Assembly (NCBI GenBank): GCA_963753165.1
Contig: CAVWBP010000013.1
Span: 1 to 64,000, forward strand
DNA: 64,000 nucleotides
Direction: 5' to 3'
DNA from: JAKLQR01 sp963753165
GTDB taxonomy: Bacteria; Nitrospirota; Thermodesulfovibrionia; Thermodesulfovibrionales; SM23-35
Shown: piece by piece, positions 1-9,112 of the stretch
Position numbering within the stretch: position 1 is the first letter of the stretch
How the letters are laid out: each line of letters begins with the position of its first letter
Notes under the pieces: generated by a model
Database searches by the model: none
What the model saw: only the letters and a program-made list of their open reading frames with translations
Told to the model about the DNA's origin: nothing
Made by a program: the position numbers and the translations under genes

Positions 1-394
1 ACTCTGATTGCTTTGCTTTTTACTATAATTGTCAGATGTTCCAAAGGGTCAATATATTGTTAGACTGCCGTTTGATGTGATTAGGGTGGCGATCCCGCTT
101 CTCATTTACTTTTTGGTGATGTTCTTCGTCTCCTTCTACATGGGAAGGAAATTTAACGCCGGATACGAAAAAACCGCCACACTCTCGTTCACCGCTGCAA
201 GCAATAATTTTGAACTCGCAATTGCAGTAGCCGTATCCGTGTTTGGCATTAATTCAGGGCAGGCCTTTGCTGCCGTGATCGGTCCGCTGGTAGAAGTGCC
301 TGTGTTGATCGGTCTGGTAAATGTGGCACTGTATTTTAAGCGGCAATTATTTGCTGCTGAGCATTGCCAGATTAAAGGGACTGAGCCGTTATAG
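1..394 (+). pseudogene. acr3: ACR3-type arsenite efflux pump, C-terminal part, frameshifted
   Basis: This is the last quarter of an ACR3-family arsenite exporter, an inner-membrane pump that expels As(III). The 5' part lies outside the window. The family-typical segment with NNFELAIAVAVSVFGINSG and GPLVEVPVLI is clear and the gene ends at 392-394. The first 33 bases read LIALLFTII in frame 1, while the rest lies in frame 2 behind an in-frame stop at 26-28, so one or two indels separate the two halves near 31-45. It heads an operon with the arsF-like and arsG-like genes. The family call is secure. Whether the break is a real mutation or a sequence error is open. Confidence 0.8.
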
Positions 395-432
395 TCGGTG
401 CAATAGTTGAATAGACATTAAGGAGGTTGTAA

Positions 433-1012
433 TTGGATATCAGAAAATTGATAAAAAGTCTGCTCTTCATTTTCGTAGTTTTGAGTTTGGGAGTTCTTGT
501 TTATAAGGAATTCTCCTAAAAGTGAGACCAATGCAACTAATGTCGCAGAAACAAAGGGTGAAAAAACGTCCGTATCTGGAGAAGCTTTACCGGTCCCGAA
601 GATCCAGCCATAAAAGAACCCTTACAAGGCAAAAAAAGAAAGCCCCTGCGTCTCACCGTGCGGTGAAATCTCAAAACTCAAAGGTGATCGCGTATTATTT
701 CCATGGTACGTTCAGATGTACGACATGCCGCACTATCGAGGAGTATTCCCACGATGCCATTCAACCGTATTTGCAAAAGAACTAAAGCACGGAAGGCTGG
801 AATTCAGGCCTGTGAATGTGGAAGAAACGGAAAATAAACACTTTATCCAGGACTATCAGCTTGTTACAAAATCCCTTGTCCTTTCTTTGGTGTCAGACGG
901 CAAGGAGACGAAATGGAAAAATCTTCCAGATGTCTGGCAACTTGTGAGTGACAGGGATAAATTCTTTCAGTATGTAAAAGATGAGGTAGAGCAATTTCTA
1001 AAGGAAACGTAA
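433..1012 (+). pseudogene. arsF: ArsF-like (nitroreductase subunit ArsF family) thioredoxin-fold protein, frameshifted
   Basis: AGGAGG at 421-426 precedes a TTG start at 433. The first frame gives an N-terminal membrane or signal segment (KSLLFIFVVLSLGVLVY) and stops at 517-519. The reading then moves through two further frames. A middle part carries KVIAYYFHGTFRCTTCRT with a CxxC redox motif, and a final part (from about 770) reads FAKELKHGRLEFRPVNVEE to a stop at 1010-1012. That makes three frameshifts. The family occurs in ars operons beside ArsG permeases and is linked to reduction or handling of aromatic arsenicals. The family is assigned from motif and context, and the exact function is inferred. 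Confidence 0.65.
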
Positions 1013-1015
1013 CCG

Positions 1016-1701
1016 ATGGAATTGATTTTTTTGACTTCAGCTATTTGGCTTGGAATATTGACCTCAGTCAGTCCCTGTCCCCTTGCTACGAATATAGCAG
1101 CTGTATCCTTTATTTCACAGCGGATTACCCAAAGAAACATTGTATTCTTATCCGGGATTCTCTATACCCTTGGAAGGAGTCTTACCTATATCATCCTCGG
1201 TATCCTTATCGTAAAAACTCTGGTGGATGTTCCGATTTTGTCGGATTTCCTACAGAGATATGTCGAATAAGGCTCTTGGCATAATACTGATTCTTGTAGG
1301 GATGGTTATGCTTGATTTGCTGAAATTTCCCCTATCCCTTCCCTCGAGTATCCGAAGATACTGCTAAAAAGCTTATCGAGAAGGGCCAGGTCGGTTCCCT
1401 GCTTCTCGGTATTTTATTCGCACTCGCATTTTGTCCGGTTTCCGCTGCCCTGTTCTTTGGAGGGCTAATTCCAATAGCAATAAAAGCACAGTCAGGGATC
1501 TGGCTCCCTCTTATCTATGGTATCGGAACCGGTCTGCCGGTGCTGCTCTTTGCTTTTCTTGTAGCAGCAGGAACAGGTTATATCAACAATCTCTATTACA
1601 GAATTACGAAAATTGAGTTTTATACAAAAAAGGTAACGGGTATTATTTTTATACTGGTCGGCATTTATTATACTTTCGCTTATGTTTTTGAACTATTTTG
1701 A
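1016..1701 (+). pseudogene. arsG: ArsG-like permease (CcdA/DsbD-type membrane protein), frameshifted
   Basis: The gene starts 3 nt after the arsF-like stop. Three frames together give a six-helix CcdA/DsbD-type protein. Frame one (1016-1270) has SVSPCPLATNIAAVSF. Frame two (from about 1260) has ALGIILILVGMVMLDLLKF. Frame three (from 1363 to the stop at 1699-1701) has LAFCPVSAALFFGGLIPIAI and a last helix GIIFILVGIYYTFAYVF. The two Cys-Pro pairs typical of CcdA-like transporters are both present. In ars operons this family is annotated as an aromatic arsenical efflux permease. Two frameshifts are needed to join it, so the gene as written cannot make a full protein. Confidence 0.65.
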
Positions 1702-2325
1702 AACCAAACTACGCAACCCTATTCTCCCTGATGTTATTCATTAACTATTGAAATATGTATTTTTATGATCACTATCCAGCGTGTGAAGTAGATGAAGTCA
1801 TCTTCCCTGAATAGTCCGCTGTGAAGCTGACAGCCAGACAACTCCCCTCAAAAGCAGACTTTTCTCCAAAGATTATTCACTCCCAAAAAAGGAACAAACA
1901 CATCTCCTCATGAGACAGCTATTTATTTCCATTTGAAAGCCTTCCCATATACAAATTCTGGCGTATTTAGTCGAGATGTACTCTTCAACAATTTTGATTT
2001 TTGTCTGGTGTTGACAAACAGGTGTAAGAAAGATCTCTCCTGCTCAGTTACCCAAAAAAAGAAAATGAAGAAAAAGAGGCGGCTCTACTCAATCAAACTA
2101 TAAAAATGAATAATAGGGACAAATTATAGAAAGGTGAAACAGAGGAGTAAGATAAAAAGAGTGCGATAACCCCCAAAGTTCACTATAATGAAATCGATGT
2201 CTGATTTTGGACTTTTTTTACAGACTCGTTGGGTGGCTCTAACCAAGTCATAGGCATAAGAATCTGATCAGGGCACTGTTAAAGAATGCTCTTTTTTCTC
2301 AATGGTCATCTTGAGGAGGTATGCT
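1702..2325 (+). other. 624-nt stretch without a recognisable gene
   Basis: This AT-rich stretch lies between the broken ars operon and the DUF333 lipoprotein gene. No reading frame here gives a recognisable protein, and I saw no RNA gene or strong terminator. It ends with a good ribosome-binding site (GAGGAGG at 2313-2319) for the downstream lipoprotein. Given the broken genes on both sides it may be degraded mobile or genomic-island DNA. Confidence 0.5.
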
Positions 2326-3231
2326 ATGCTTCAAACAATATCTCGGGTTCTCAATTTGGTGTTAGCCTTCTGTATTGGTGCAACACTGATTGGTTGCACT
2401 TCCGCAACGATACCGCAGCCTACTCCCACACAAAAGTCAGCAGGACAGATTGCGAATCCTGCCTCAGAAAACTGTGTCAAACAGGGCGGAACGCTAGTCA
2501 TCCAGAAGCGCGGCGATGGCGGCGAATATGGCGTTTGCGTATTTGATGATAACAGGCAGTGCGAGGAATGGGCCATGCTCCGCGGCGAGTGTCCGGTCGG
2601 TGGTATCAAAATCACTGGCTATGTCACTCAGGCAGCGCAGTACTGCGCCATCACAAGAGGAGAGTACAAGGTCACAGGCAACAGTAACACGGACCAGGAA
2701 CAGGGAACTTGTACTTTCAAGAATGGCCAAACTTGCGATGCGTGGGACTACTTTGCGGGGAAATGTAATCCCAATACCGGGACAGGGCAATCGTCGAATA
2801 ACGACCCCTTTGCCTATTGTGCAGCGGTGGGGACCATAGACATGCCGGATGGGCGGTACACCGGGCCCAATATGCCGGATTCCATTATTCAATCCATGAT
2901 TCGGCAAGGGATCGTGGCAACTGATGCGCCGCTGGCATTTCAACAAAATGCAGTTTGGCGGTGTATGAATAACCGCGTATGGGTTTGCCACTTTGGAGCC
3001 AATCTCCCCTGCATGGAGAAAGCCGACACGGCACAAGTGCCGAGCTCAGGAATGCAAGCCTATTGCAGGACGAATCCCACAGCGGATAGCATCCCAGCTG
3101 CCGTGACAGGGCGAGCGACGGTGAACGAATGGCGGTGCAAGGATGGGAAACCAGAAGTCATTAAGCAACTCTTTAAAAGTGATCCACAAGGGTATCTGGC
3201 TGATTTTTGGTATGAACTGGCTCCGAAATAA
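2326..3231 (+). CDS. Lipoprotein with two DUF333 repeats and a Cys-rich C-terminal domain
   Basis: I chose ATG 2326 rather than the in-frame ATG at 2302 because GAGGAGG lies 6 nt upstream of it. The product (301 aa) has a lipoprotein signal ending in ATLIGC, so it is probably anchored in the outer membrane or periplasmic leaflet. Two DUF333 modules follow: NPASENCVKQGG with GGEYGVCVFDD, and QYCAITRGEY with GTCTFKNGQTC. DUF333 is found in small secreted or haemolysin-like proteins of unknown activity. The C-terminal half has paired cysteines (WRCMNNRVWVC, LPC, YCRTNP, NEWRC) and the segment AVTGRATVNEWRC. It is intact although it sits between broken genes. No function can be assigned. Confidence 0.75.
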   Translation: MLQTISRVLNLVLAFCIGATLIGCTSATIPQPTPTQKSAGQIANPASENCVKQGGTLVIQKRGDGGEYGVCVFDDNRQCEEWAMLRGECPVGGIKITGYVTQAAQYCAITRGEYKVTGNSNTDQEQGTCTFKNGQTCDAWDYFAGKCNPNTGTGQSSNNDPFAYCAAVGTIDMPDGRYTGPNMPDSIIQSMIRQGIVATDAPLAFQQNAVWRCMNNRVWVCHFGANLPCMEKADTAQVPSSGMQAYCRTNPTADSIPAAVTGRATVNEWRCKDGKPEVIKQLFKSDPQGYLADFWYELAPK

Positions 3232-3461
3232 GAATTTACGTTGCCGCCCAACAAGGCCAATGCAGCGAACTGAAAGGTTGGACCCAGGCTGAACTTGCAC
3301 GCCGGTCTGGTATAAGCGTCCCCAATATAAGCCTTTTGGAAAATGAGAAAATAGAAATTGGCAAAAGGCGTGCTGAACAACTTGCAAAGTCATTTGACAT
3401 TCATCCGGCAATAATTATGTTCCCGGAATATGAAGCAAAAGAAATTGAAAAGGTAGCATAA
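3228..3461 (+). pseudogene. Headless XRE-family HTH regulator remnant
   Basis: The frame ending at the TAA at 3459-3461 reads ELKGWTQAELARRSGIS, then VPNISLLENEKIEIGKRRAEQLAKSF and a tail ending EIEKVA. That is the helix-turn-helix core of an XRE/Cro-type DNA-binding protein, often an antitoxin of a toxin-antitoxin pair. There is no start codon upstream in frame. The frame runs straight into the 3' end of the lipoprotein gene, so the first helix and promoter are missing. The fragment marks a recombination or deletion junction near 3230-3265. No toxin partner is visible next to it. Confidence 0.6.
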
Positions 3462-3588
3462 CATTTTACTACACAGGATGCGGCATAACGATCGCAGCAC
3501 ACCATGAAGACGATGCAGGGGTTTTGTGATACAATTGTGGTAAATGTGAGCAGGGCATATTTCGAAGCAGAGAAAGAAAGGAGGCATT

Positions 3589-4146
3589 ATGATCCCAACC
3601 CTTGTAACCCTTGGAATCCTCGTCGCTTTTATCTCCTACGGTATAACACTCTACAACAAACTCATCCGTCTGAGGAATACCGTACAGTCGTCATGGTCGG
3701 ATATCGACGTGCAGTTGAAAAAGAGATATGATCTGGTACCGAACCTTGTTGAGACGGTAAAGGGCTATGCGTCGCATGAAAAAACAGTCCTTGAAAATGT
3801 GACCAACGCACGTTCTACCGCAATGAGGGCTGCCACCCCTGGAGAAAAGGCACAGGCCGAGAATATGCTGAAGGAGACCCTGAAGAGTCTCTTTGCCCTT
3901 GCAGAGGCATACCCCGACCTCAAGGCAAATGCGAACTTCATGCAGCTTCAGACTCAATTGAAGGAACTCGAAGACAACATTGAATATGCAAGACGTTACT
4001 ACAACGCCGTAGTCAGGGATTTCAATATTACGATAGAATCTTTCCCGTCAAATATCGTCGCATCTACCTTCAGCTTTAAACAGGCCGAATTTTTCGAACT
4101 TGAGGCCCCTGATGTTGAGAGAAAGCCGGTGAAGGTCAGTTTCTGA
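3589..4146 (+). CDS. lemA: LemA family protein
   Basis: The start ATG 3589 has AAGGAGG just upstream. The 185-aa product has one N-terminal membrane helix (TLVTLGILVAFISYGITLY) followed by the helical LemA domain: RLRNTVQSSWSDIDVQLKKR, LVPNLVETVKGYASHE, then the closing YARRYYNAVVRDFN and FPSNIVA motifs. All are hallmarks of the family at its usual length. LemA proteins are membrane-anchored with a periplasmic domain. They often occur near DUF2207 or TPM proteins, and a DUF2207 gene lies 3 kb downstream here. The biochemical function is unknown, but the family assignment is firm. Confidence 0.93.
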   Translation: MIPTLVTLGILVAFISYGITLYNKLIRLRNTVQSSWSDIDVQLKKRYDLVPNLVETVKGYASHEKTVLENVTNARSTAMRAATPGEKAQAENMLKETLKSLFALAEAYPDLKANANFMQLQTQLKELEDNIEYARRYYNAVVRDFNITIESFPSNIVASTFSFKQAEFFELEAPDVERKPVKVSF

Positions 4147-4228
4147 TGATTCCCGGTGAATACGTATTATGAAAAAATCAGGCTGCGCAGCCGGCGGATA
4201 TAGCTATCCGGAGGGGAGTGACTGATCC

Positions 4229-5149
4229 ATGGAAGCTTCCATCGAGCGCTGGCTGTCTGATCCCACCCTGCAGAAATTCCTCATCCTGATTGCCGCAATT
4301 GTCTTCATCTCCCTGATACTGAGAATCCTGCAGAAATCACTGGCACAGTATATCGAAAGCTCTGAGGTGCGTTACCGCACGAGGAAATTCGTCAAGTTTT
4401 TGGGATTTCTTCTCATTGTCTTTATCGTATCGGTTCTTTTCAGCGATAAACTGGGAGGTATGACCGTTGCGCTGGGAGTTGCAGGCGCCGGAGTTGCCTT
4501 TGCGCTTCAGGAAGTCATTGCCAGTATAGCCGGTTGGGTAGCTGTTTCGTTCGGTAATTTTTACAAGGTCGGAGACCGTGTGCAACTCGGCGGAATCATG
4601 GGAGACGTCATTGATATCGGTGTGCTTCGGACTACCCTTATGGAATGCGGTCAGTGGGTGAAGGCAGACCAGTATAACGGAAGAATTGTCCGCGTTGCCA
4701 ACAGCTTTGTTTTCAAGGAGCCGGTATTCAATTATTCGGCAGATTTCCCTTTTCTCTGGGATGAGATCAGCATCCCTGTGAAATACGGGAGTGATTTCCG
4801 GCTTGCAGAGAAGATTCTTGCAGAGGTCGCCAATGAGATCGTTGGAGGCTATGTGAAAGCTGCAAAAGATTCATGGAAAGTAATGGTGAATAAATATCTG
4901 ATCGAGGACGCGAAAATAGAGCCGATGGTAACCCTTCAACTTACCGATAACTGGATAGAGTATTCCGTAAGATATGTTGTTGATTTTAAGAAGCGTCGTC
5001 TGATAAAGAATCAGCTTTTTACGCGCATTCTCGATGAATTTGAAAAAACAGACGGACGTGTCAGTATCGGTTCGACAACACTCCATATAGTTGAGGCCCC
5101 GCCAATTGACGTTCGGCTCCGGAATACAGAGTCTAAAGGAAATATATGA
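4229..5149 (+). CDS. MscS-family mechanosensitive ion channel (copy 1)
   Basis: This is a 306-aa small-conductance mechanosensitive channel. It has two N-terminal membrane helices, a third pore-lining helix (MTVALGVAGAGVAFALQEVIASIAGWVAVSF) and the beta domain YKVGDRVQLGGIMGDVIDIG, followed by the C-terminal alpha/beta vestibule. Such channels open on hypo-osmotic stress and release solutes. GGAGGGG lies about 12 nt upstream of the start. Unusually, an extra segment (MECGQWVKADQYNGRIVRVANS) lengthens the beta domain, as in a subgroup of larger MscS proteins. It is followed 19 nt later by a P-loop protein gene and then a second MscS, all co-directional, so it is likely one transcript. Confidence 0.92.
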   Translation: MEASIERWLSDPTLQKFLILIAAIVFISLILRILQKSLAQYIESSEVRYRTRKFVKFLGFLLIVFIVSVLFSDKLGGMTVALGVAGAGVAFALQEVIASIAGWVAVSFGNFYKVGDRVQLGGIMGDVIDIGVLRTTLMECGQWVKADQYNGRIVRVANSFVFKEPVFNYSADFPFLWDEISIPVKYGSDFRLAEKILAEVANEIVGGYVKAAKDSWKVMVNKYLIEDAKIEPMVTLQLTDNWIEYSVRYVVDFKKRRLIKNQLFTRILDEFEKTDGRVSIGSTTLHIVEAPPIDVRLRNTESKGNI

Positions 5150-5168
5150 GAGCCAGAGGATCTGACTA

Positions 5169-6428
5169 ATGGGAGATCAGACTATACCCCTCTTTGTTTT
5201 TGTGACACCTGATACATTTGCCAGACCGACGGAACCAAAGGCCGAAGCGGCGCGCTCCGGACTGAAGGCTCTCTGGAAGCGTTTCCAACGCTCTCAGCCC
5301 GCTCCTGAATCGATTGACATTCAGGCGGAATTGCATTCCGTGTCCCAGCAGCTTCTCGACTGGGTTGCTCCATTTCCGGAATGGGAAGAAACACAAGACG
5401 CCCTGAATACTGCTCTCGGTCTATGGCGTGAAGATGAGAAAACGGAGCAGAATATTCAGATTCTCATCGGGCCGCCCGGAAGCGGAACAGGTCAAACTCT
5501 TCTGAACTTGGCAGAAGAACATCGGTGGGCGGTGATCAACCCTCCGGCCCCGGAGGAAATCCTGGCGGGCGGCGGTGAATGGTTCAATGAATTGCAAAAA
5601 AACAAGAAAACAACTGTGGTGCTCCCTGCGCTGGAAGGATGTTTTCTTCGTCATCAGAATGGGCTGAACCTGATAAGGAAACTTCTCCCGCACATGAAAG
5701 ACAGCGGCGGGCGATGGCTTGTCGGTTGCAACAGCTGGGCATGGTCTTACCTGAGCAGGGCGGTCGGAATTAATTCCCTGTTTCCTGTCCCTCTGGTTTT
5801 GCAGGCGCTTGACGGATCGCTCTTGCTCCGCTGGTTTTATTCGCTCGTGAAGAGTTCCGAGAAATGTTGTCTGGTCTTTCGTCAGTCGGACAACGGGGAC
5901 CCGGTCTTTTCCGTAAGAAGCGGTCAGGAGAAAACAGAGCAGGAAATAGAAAGCAAAGAAAAGACCGGAAACGTTCCCGAAATACACGAGGCGCCTGATT
6001 TTATGAAAAGGATTGCCGCCCGTGGCAGGGGCATCCCCCTGGTCTGCTGGGCGATCTGGAGGAACAGCCTGCAAATTGCGGGAGAAACAGCAATCGATAT
6101 GGACGCCCTGAAAGCTGCGGCTGGAGACAAGGGACTCACCATATGGGTGCGGCCATTGGATAAGATTGAACTGCCGGAGGTGCCTCCTGATATTACCCGC
6201 TGCGAGTCTTTTATTTTACATGTCCTCCTGCTGCATGCCGGTCTCCCGGATAAAATGATCCGACTGTTGCTGCCTTTTCCCCCGGATGAAATTGCAAGAG
6301 GAATGAACCATCTCGAAATCCATGGTTTGATCAAACTTGAAGAAGGTGTCCGGCGGGTATCGCTTTCCGGTTATCCTGCAATACGTCAGCACTTATACAA
6401 CGAAGGGTATCTTGTGGATGAATTTTAA
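5169..6428 (+). CDS. STAND/AAA-like protein with degenerate P-loop and C-terminal winged helix
   Basis: This 419-aa soluble protein lies between two MscS genes. Residues around 96-106 (ILIGPPGSGTGQT) resemble a Walker A loop, but the lysine of GKT/GKS is replaced, so ATP hydrolysis is doubtful. A hydrophobic strand TTVVLPALEG sits where Walker B would be. The C-terminal about 90 residues (FILHVLLLHAGLPDKMIRLL to SGYPAIRQHL) look like a winged helix. An acidic linker (EKTEQEIESKEKTGNVPE) lies around residues 258-275. RBS GAGGA precedes ATG 5169. The placement suggests a cytoplasmic regulator or sensor for the two channels, which is an inference. I recognise no named family. Confidence 0.6.
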   Translation: MGDQTIPLFVFVTPDTFARPTEPKAEAARSGLKALWKRFQRSQPAPESIDIQAELHSVSQQLLDWVAPFPEWEETQDALNTALGLWREDEKTEQNIQILIGPPGSGTGQTLLNLAEEHRWAVINPPAPEEILAGGGEWFNELQKNKKTTVVLPALEGCFLRHQNGLNLIRKLLPHMKDSGGRWLVGCNSWAWSYLSRAVGINSLFPVPLVLQALDGSLLLRWFYSLVKSSEKCCLVFRQSDNGDPVFSVRSGQEKTEQEIESKEKTGNVPEIHEAPDFMKRIAARGRGIPLVCWAIWRNSLQIAGETAIDMDALKAAAGDKGLTIWVRPLDKIELPEVPPDITRCESFILHVLLLHAGLPDKMIRLLLPFPPDEIARGMNHLEIHGLIKLEEGVRRVSLSGYPAIRQHLYNEGYLVDEF

Positions 6429-6445
6429 GGCCCGGAGGTGCTTTT

Positions 6446-7257
6446 ATGGATGATTCTCAGAAAACAAATCTCAACCAAATATTCTACGGGTTTGAAGAAA
6501 TTAATTTCCTCCTTATTTTTTTAATAATTGCGGGTGCATTCATCGCTATCGTTATCGTTCAGAGACTTCTCCCGAAGGTAGCCGAAAAAGTGCCCGGCCG
6601 CTTCCGTCATTATATCCTGCCGTTTATCCCGATTGTCAGGCTGTTCATTCTCCTCATCGCTGCCTTCAGTGTCGTACCCCTTATCGTAAGGCCTTCCTTA
6701 CAGAACTTTGTCGCAATTTTCGGGGCCGCGGGTCTGGCGATCGGATTCGCGTTCAAGGATTATGTGAGCAGCCTCATCGCCGGGGTGGTTGCCATTTACG
6801 AGCAGCCATACCGGCCCGGAGACTGGGTCCGGATCGACGATATATATGGAGAGGTTAAGTCACTGGGGCTGCGTTCCCTGCAGATTCTCACCCCCGATGA
6901 TACGATGGTGTCAATCCCCATGCGAAGATCTGGGATACCGGCATCCATAACGCGAATACCGGGAAGCGCACTCATCTCTGTGTTGCGGATTTCTATCTCC
7001 ATCCGGAACATGATGCAAATATAGTCCGGCAGAAACTCCTCGACGTGGCGTTCACGAGCGCTTATCTCGAAGTTGATCACCCTGTGACCGTAGTGGTCGC
7101 AGAAAAACCCTGGGGTACGCACTACCGCCTCAAGGCATATCCCATAGAGAACCGGGATGAGTTTCAGTTCATCAGCGACCTTACCGTTCGCGGCAAGCAT
7201 GCCCTTTCAGAGGTTGGAGTAAAGCCTGCGCTTATTCCGGCAGTTGCACAGAGATGA
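6446..7257 (+). pseudogene. MscS-family channel (copy 2), one frameshift
   Basis: GGAGGTG precedes ATG 6446. The first frame gives two membrane helices, the pore helix (VAIFGAAGLAIGFAFKDYVSSLIAGVV) and the MscS beta domain (YRPGDWVRIDDIYGEVKSLGLRS, DDTMVSIP), then runs out of family sequence and stops at 7024. A neighbouring frame restores the rest: HAKIWDTGIHNANTGKRTH to FISDLTVRGKHALSEVG, ending at 7257. Inserting one base near 6915, so that SIP is followed by NAKIWD, repairs the gene. The stop overlaps the next start (ATGA at 7254-7257), so the pair is translationally coupled. Confidence 0.8.
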
Positions 7258-8975
7258 TTGTTCTCCTCCTCATTTTTGCCCTCTTCGGGTCATCTGCAGC
7301 CTCTGCACAGGATTTCACCATAGAGAAATTCCATGCCGATATCACCGTACAGGAAGATTCTGAACTCACGGTAAAGGAGACTATCGAAGTGGAATTCCAG
7401 AGACCGAAACACGGCATCTACCGGGAGATTCCTTTCCAATATGAAGACGAACGGGGCAGCAAGATCACCACGCCGCTCTCGGTGCACTCTGTAACCGACC
7501 TATCGGGGAGAGACTGGAAATACAGGGCAACGAGGAAGGGAAATGTTCTGAATATAAGAATCGGTGATTCGCAGTCATATGTCGAGCGGCGCCAGACATA
7601 TGTGATCTCGTATACCGTAAGGAATGCGATCCTCTTCTTCGAAGACCATGACGAACTCTACTGGAATGTGACCGGGAACTACTGGTGGGCGCCTATCGAT
7701 GAAGCATCAGCCCGTGTGACTCTTGCGGTGAAAAACAAAAGCCAACACCTGTGGGCCGCCTGCTACACAGGCGCGTCCGGTTCCAAAGAGGCAGCCTGTG
7801 AGTATGCAGCATCGCATAATTCCGGAGAATTCTCTGCAACGAGAAACCTGAGTTCCAAAGAAGGACTGACCATAGCATTCGGGTGGGACAAGGGCCTTGT
7901 TGCCCCGCCGTCTGCCTGGAACAAATTCCTGTGGGCGCTGAATATCAGGGAAAACTGGGTGTTTGTCTTGCCATTTTTTTCTCTCATATTCATGGTTGGC
8001 CTGTGGCGTTCGCGTGGAAGAGACCCCAGGGTAAAAGAATCTGTTACGGTTATGTATGAACCTCCGCAATATAAGAATGTTCTTTAACACCCGGAGAAGT
8101 AGGGGCGCTGGTGGATGAAAAACTCGATCCAAGGGATATTACTTCGACTATTGTCGGACTGGCGGTAAAGGGATTTCTCACTATTGAGGAAACAAAGACC
8201 GAGGGACTGATCTTCGATTCAACCGATTACTATCTGAAGAGGTTGAAAGAGCCTGATGAAAGTCTCAGCCCTTTTGAAACAAGTACTTATGACAAGCCTG
8301 TTCACTTCTGAGCTGCCGGTTCCGGGAAGAATGATATCGGAACTGAAAAATAACTTCTATAAAGAACTTGATCTCCTGAAAAGCACCCTCTACGGCGAGC
8401 TTGTAAACAAAAAATATTTCCTCGTCAGCCCTGACAAGGTCAGAAAGGTCTACCTCACGGCAGGGGTTGTGCTGATACTCTTCAGCATTCTTGTGCTCAC
8501 ATGGCTTATGCAGTCACCAAAGAGTGTGGTCGCCGGAATACTCATGGGACTCCCCGTTTTGGCCTTTGCAAGGGTAATGCCGGCGAAAACCAAAGCGGGC
8601 TCATCCGCATACATGGACATTCTTGGATTCCAGGAATTTATGAGCAGGGCAGAGAAGGATAAACTGCAGCGGATGGGGGACAAGGAACTGTTCTCAAAGT
8701 TCCTGCCCTATGCGATTGCGCTCGATGTCGTCGACAACTGGGCGAAGGCATTCGAGGGGATTTATCAGGAACCCCCTCAATGGTATGCGTCACAAACGGG
8801 CATGAGAATATTCAACCCCTATATGTTTTCCCGTTCCCTAAGCTCGGCGACTTCAAGCCTGGCCTCGGCAATGTATGCAGCGCCGAGAGGAAGCGGGGTA
8901 AGCGGTGGCGGTGGCTTCGGCGGGGGTGGTTTCTCAGGCGGCGGTTTTGGAGGAGGAGGAGGGGGAAGCTGGTAG
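7254..8975 (+). pseudogene. DUF2207 membrane protein, two frameshifts
   Basis: The gene starts at ATG 7254, overlapping the MscS stop. It has a signal peptide (LLLIFALFGSSAASA), a periplasmic DUF2207 domain (FTIEKFHADITVQEDSELTVKE, GIYREIPF, YWNVTGNYWWAPI), a membrane helix near residue 240, and a cytoplasmic part with LTPGEVGALVDEKLDPRDI, two more helices and a glycine-rich C-terminus (GGGGFGGGGFSGGGFG). This is the standard layout of the family. Three frames are needed (breaks near 8085-8090 and 8290). The function of DUF2207 is unknown. Genomic association with LemA is common, and lemA lies 3 kb upstream. Confidence 0.8.
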
Positions 8976-9029
8976 AGATCCCCTGTCCGGGTGAAGGTGA
9001 CGGCGTGCACGAAATAATTAACAAAAAAA

Positions 9030-9058
9030 TTGTATTAGTGGTTATTTTATAGTATATT
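9030..9058 (+). promoter_or_regulatory. Candidate sigma70-type promoter for the epimerase gene
   Basis: TTGTAT (9030-9035) and TATATT (9053-9058) are separated by 17 nt in an AT-rich stretch 55 nt before the epimerase start. This suggests that the polysaccharide genes have their own promoter, separate from the MscS/DUF2207 block. The match is fair and untested. Confidence 0.4.
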
Positions 9059-9112
9059 ATCGAATATGCTTGCAAAGTATATAAAAAATAAGATAATTTG
9101 GAGAGTTGATCT

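Noticed and set aside
433..1701. Programmed frameshifting in the arsF/arsG-like genes
   Set aside because: The shifts occur at unrelated sites without slippery heptamers or structures, and three to five would be needed.
8819..9010. Proline-rich minus-strand frame
   Set aside because: It is the antisense reading of the glycine-rich DUF2207 C-terminus.
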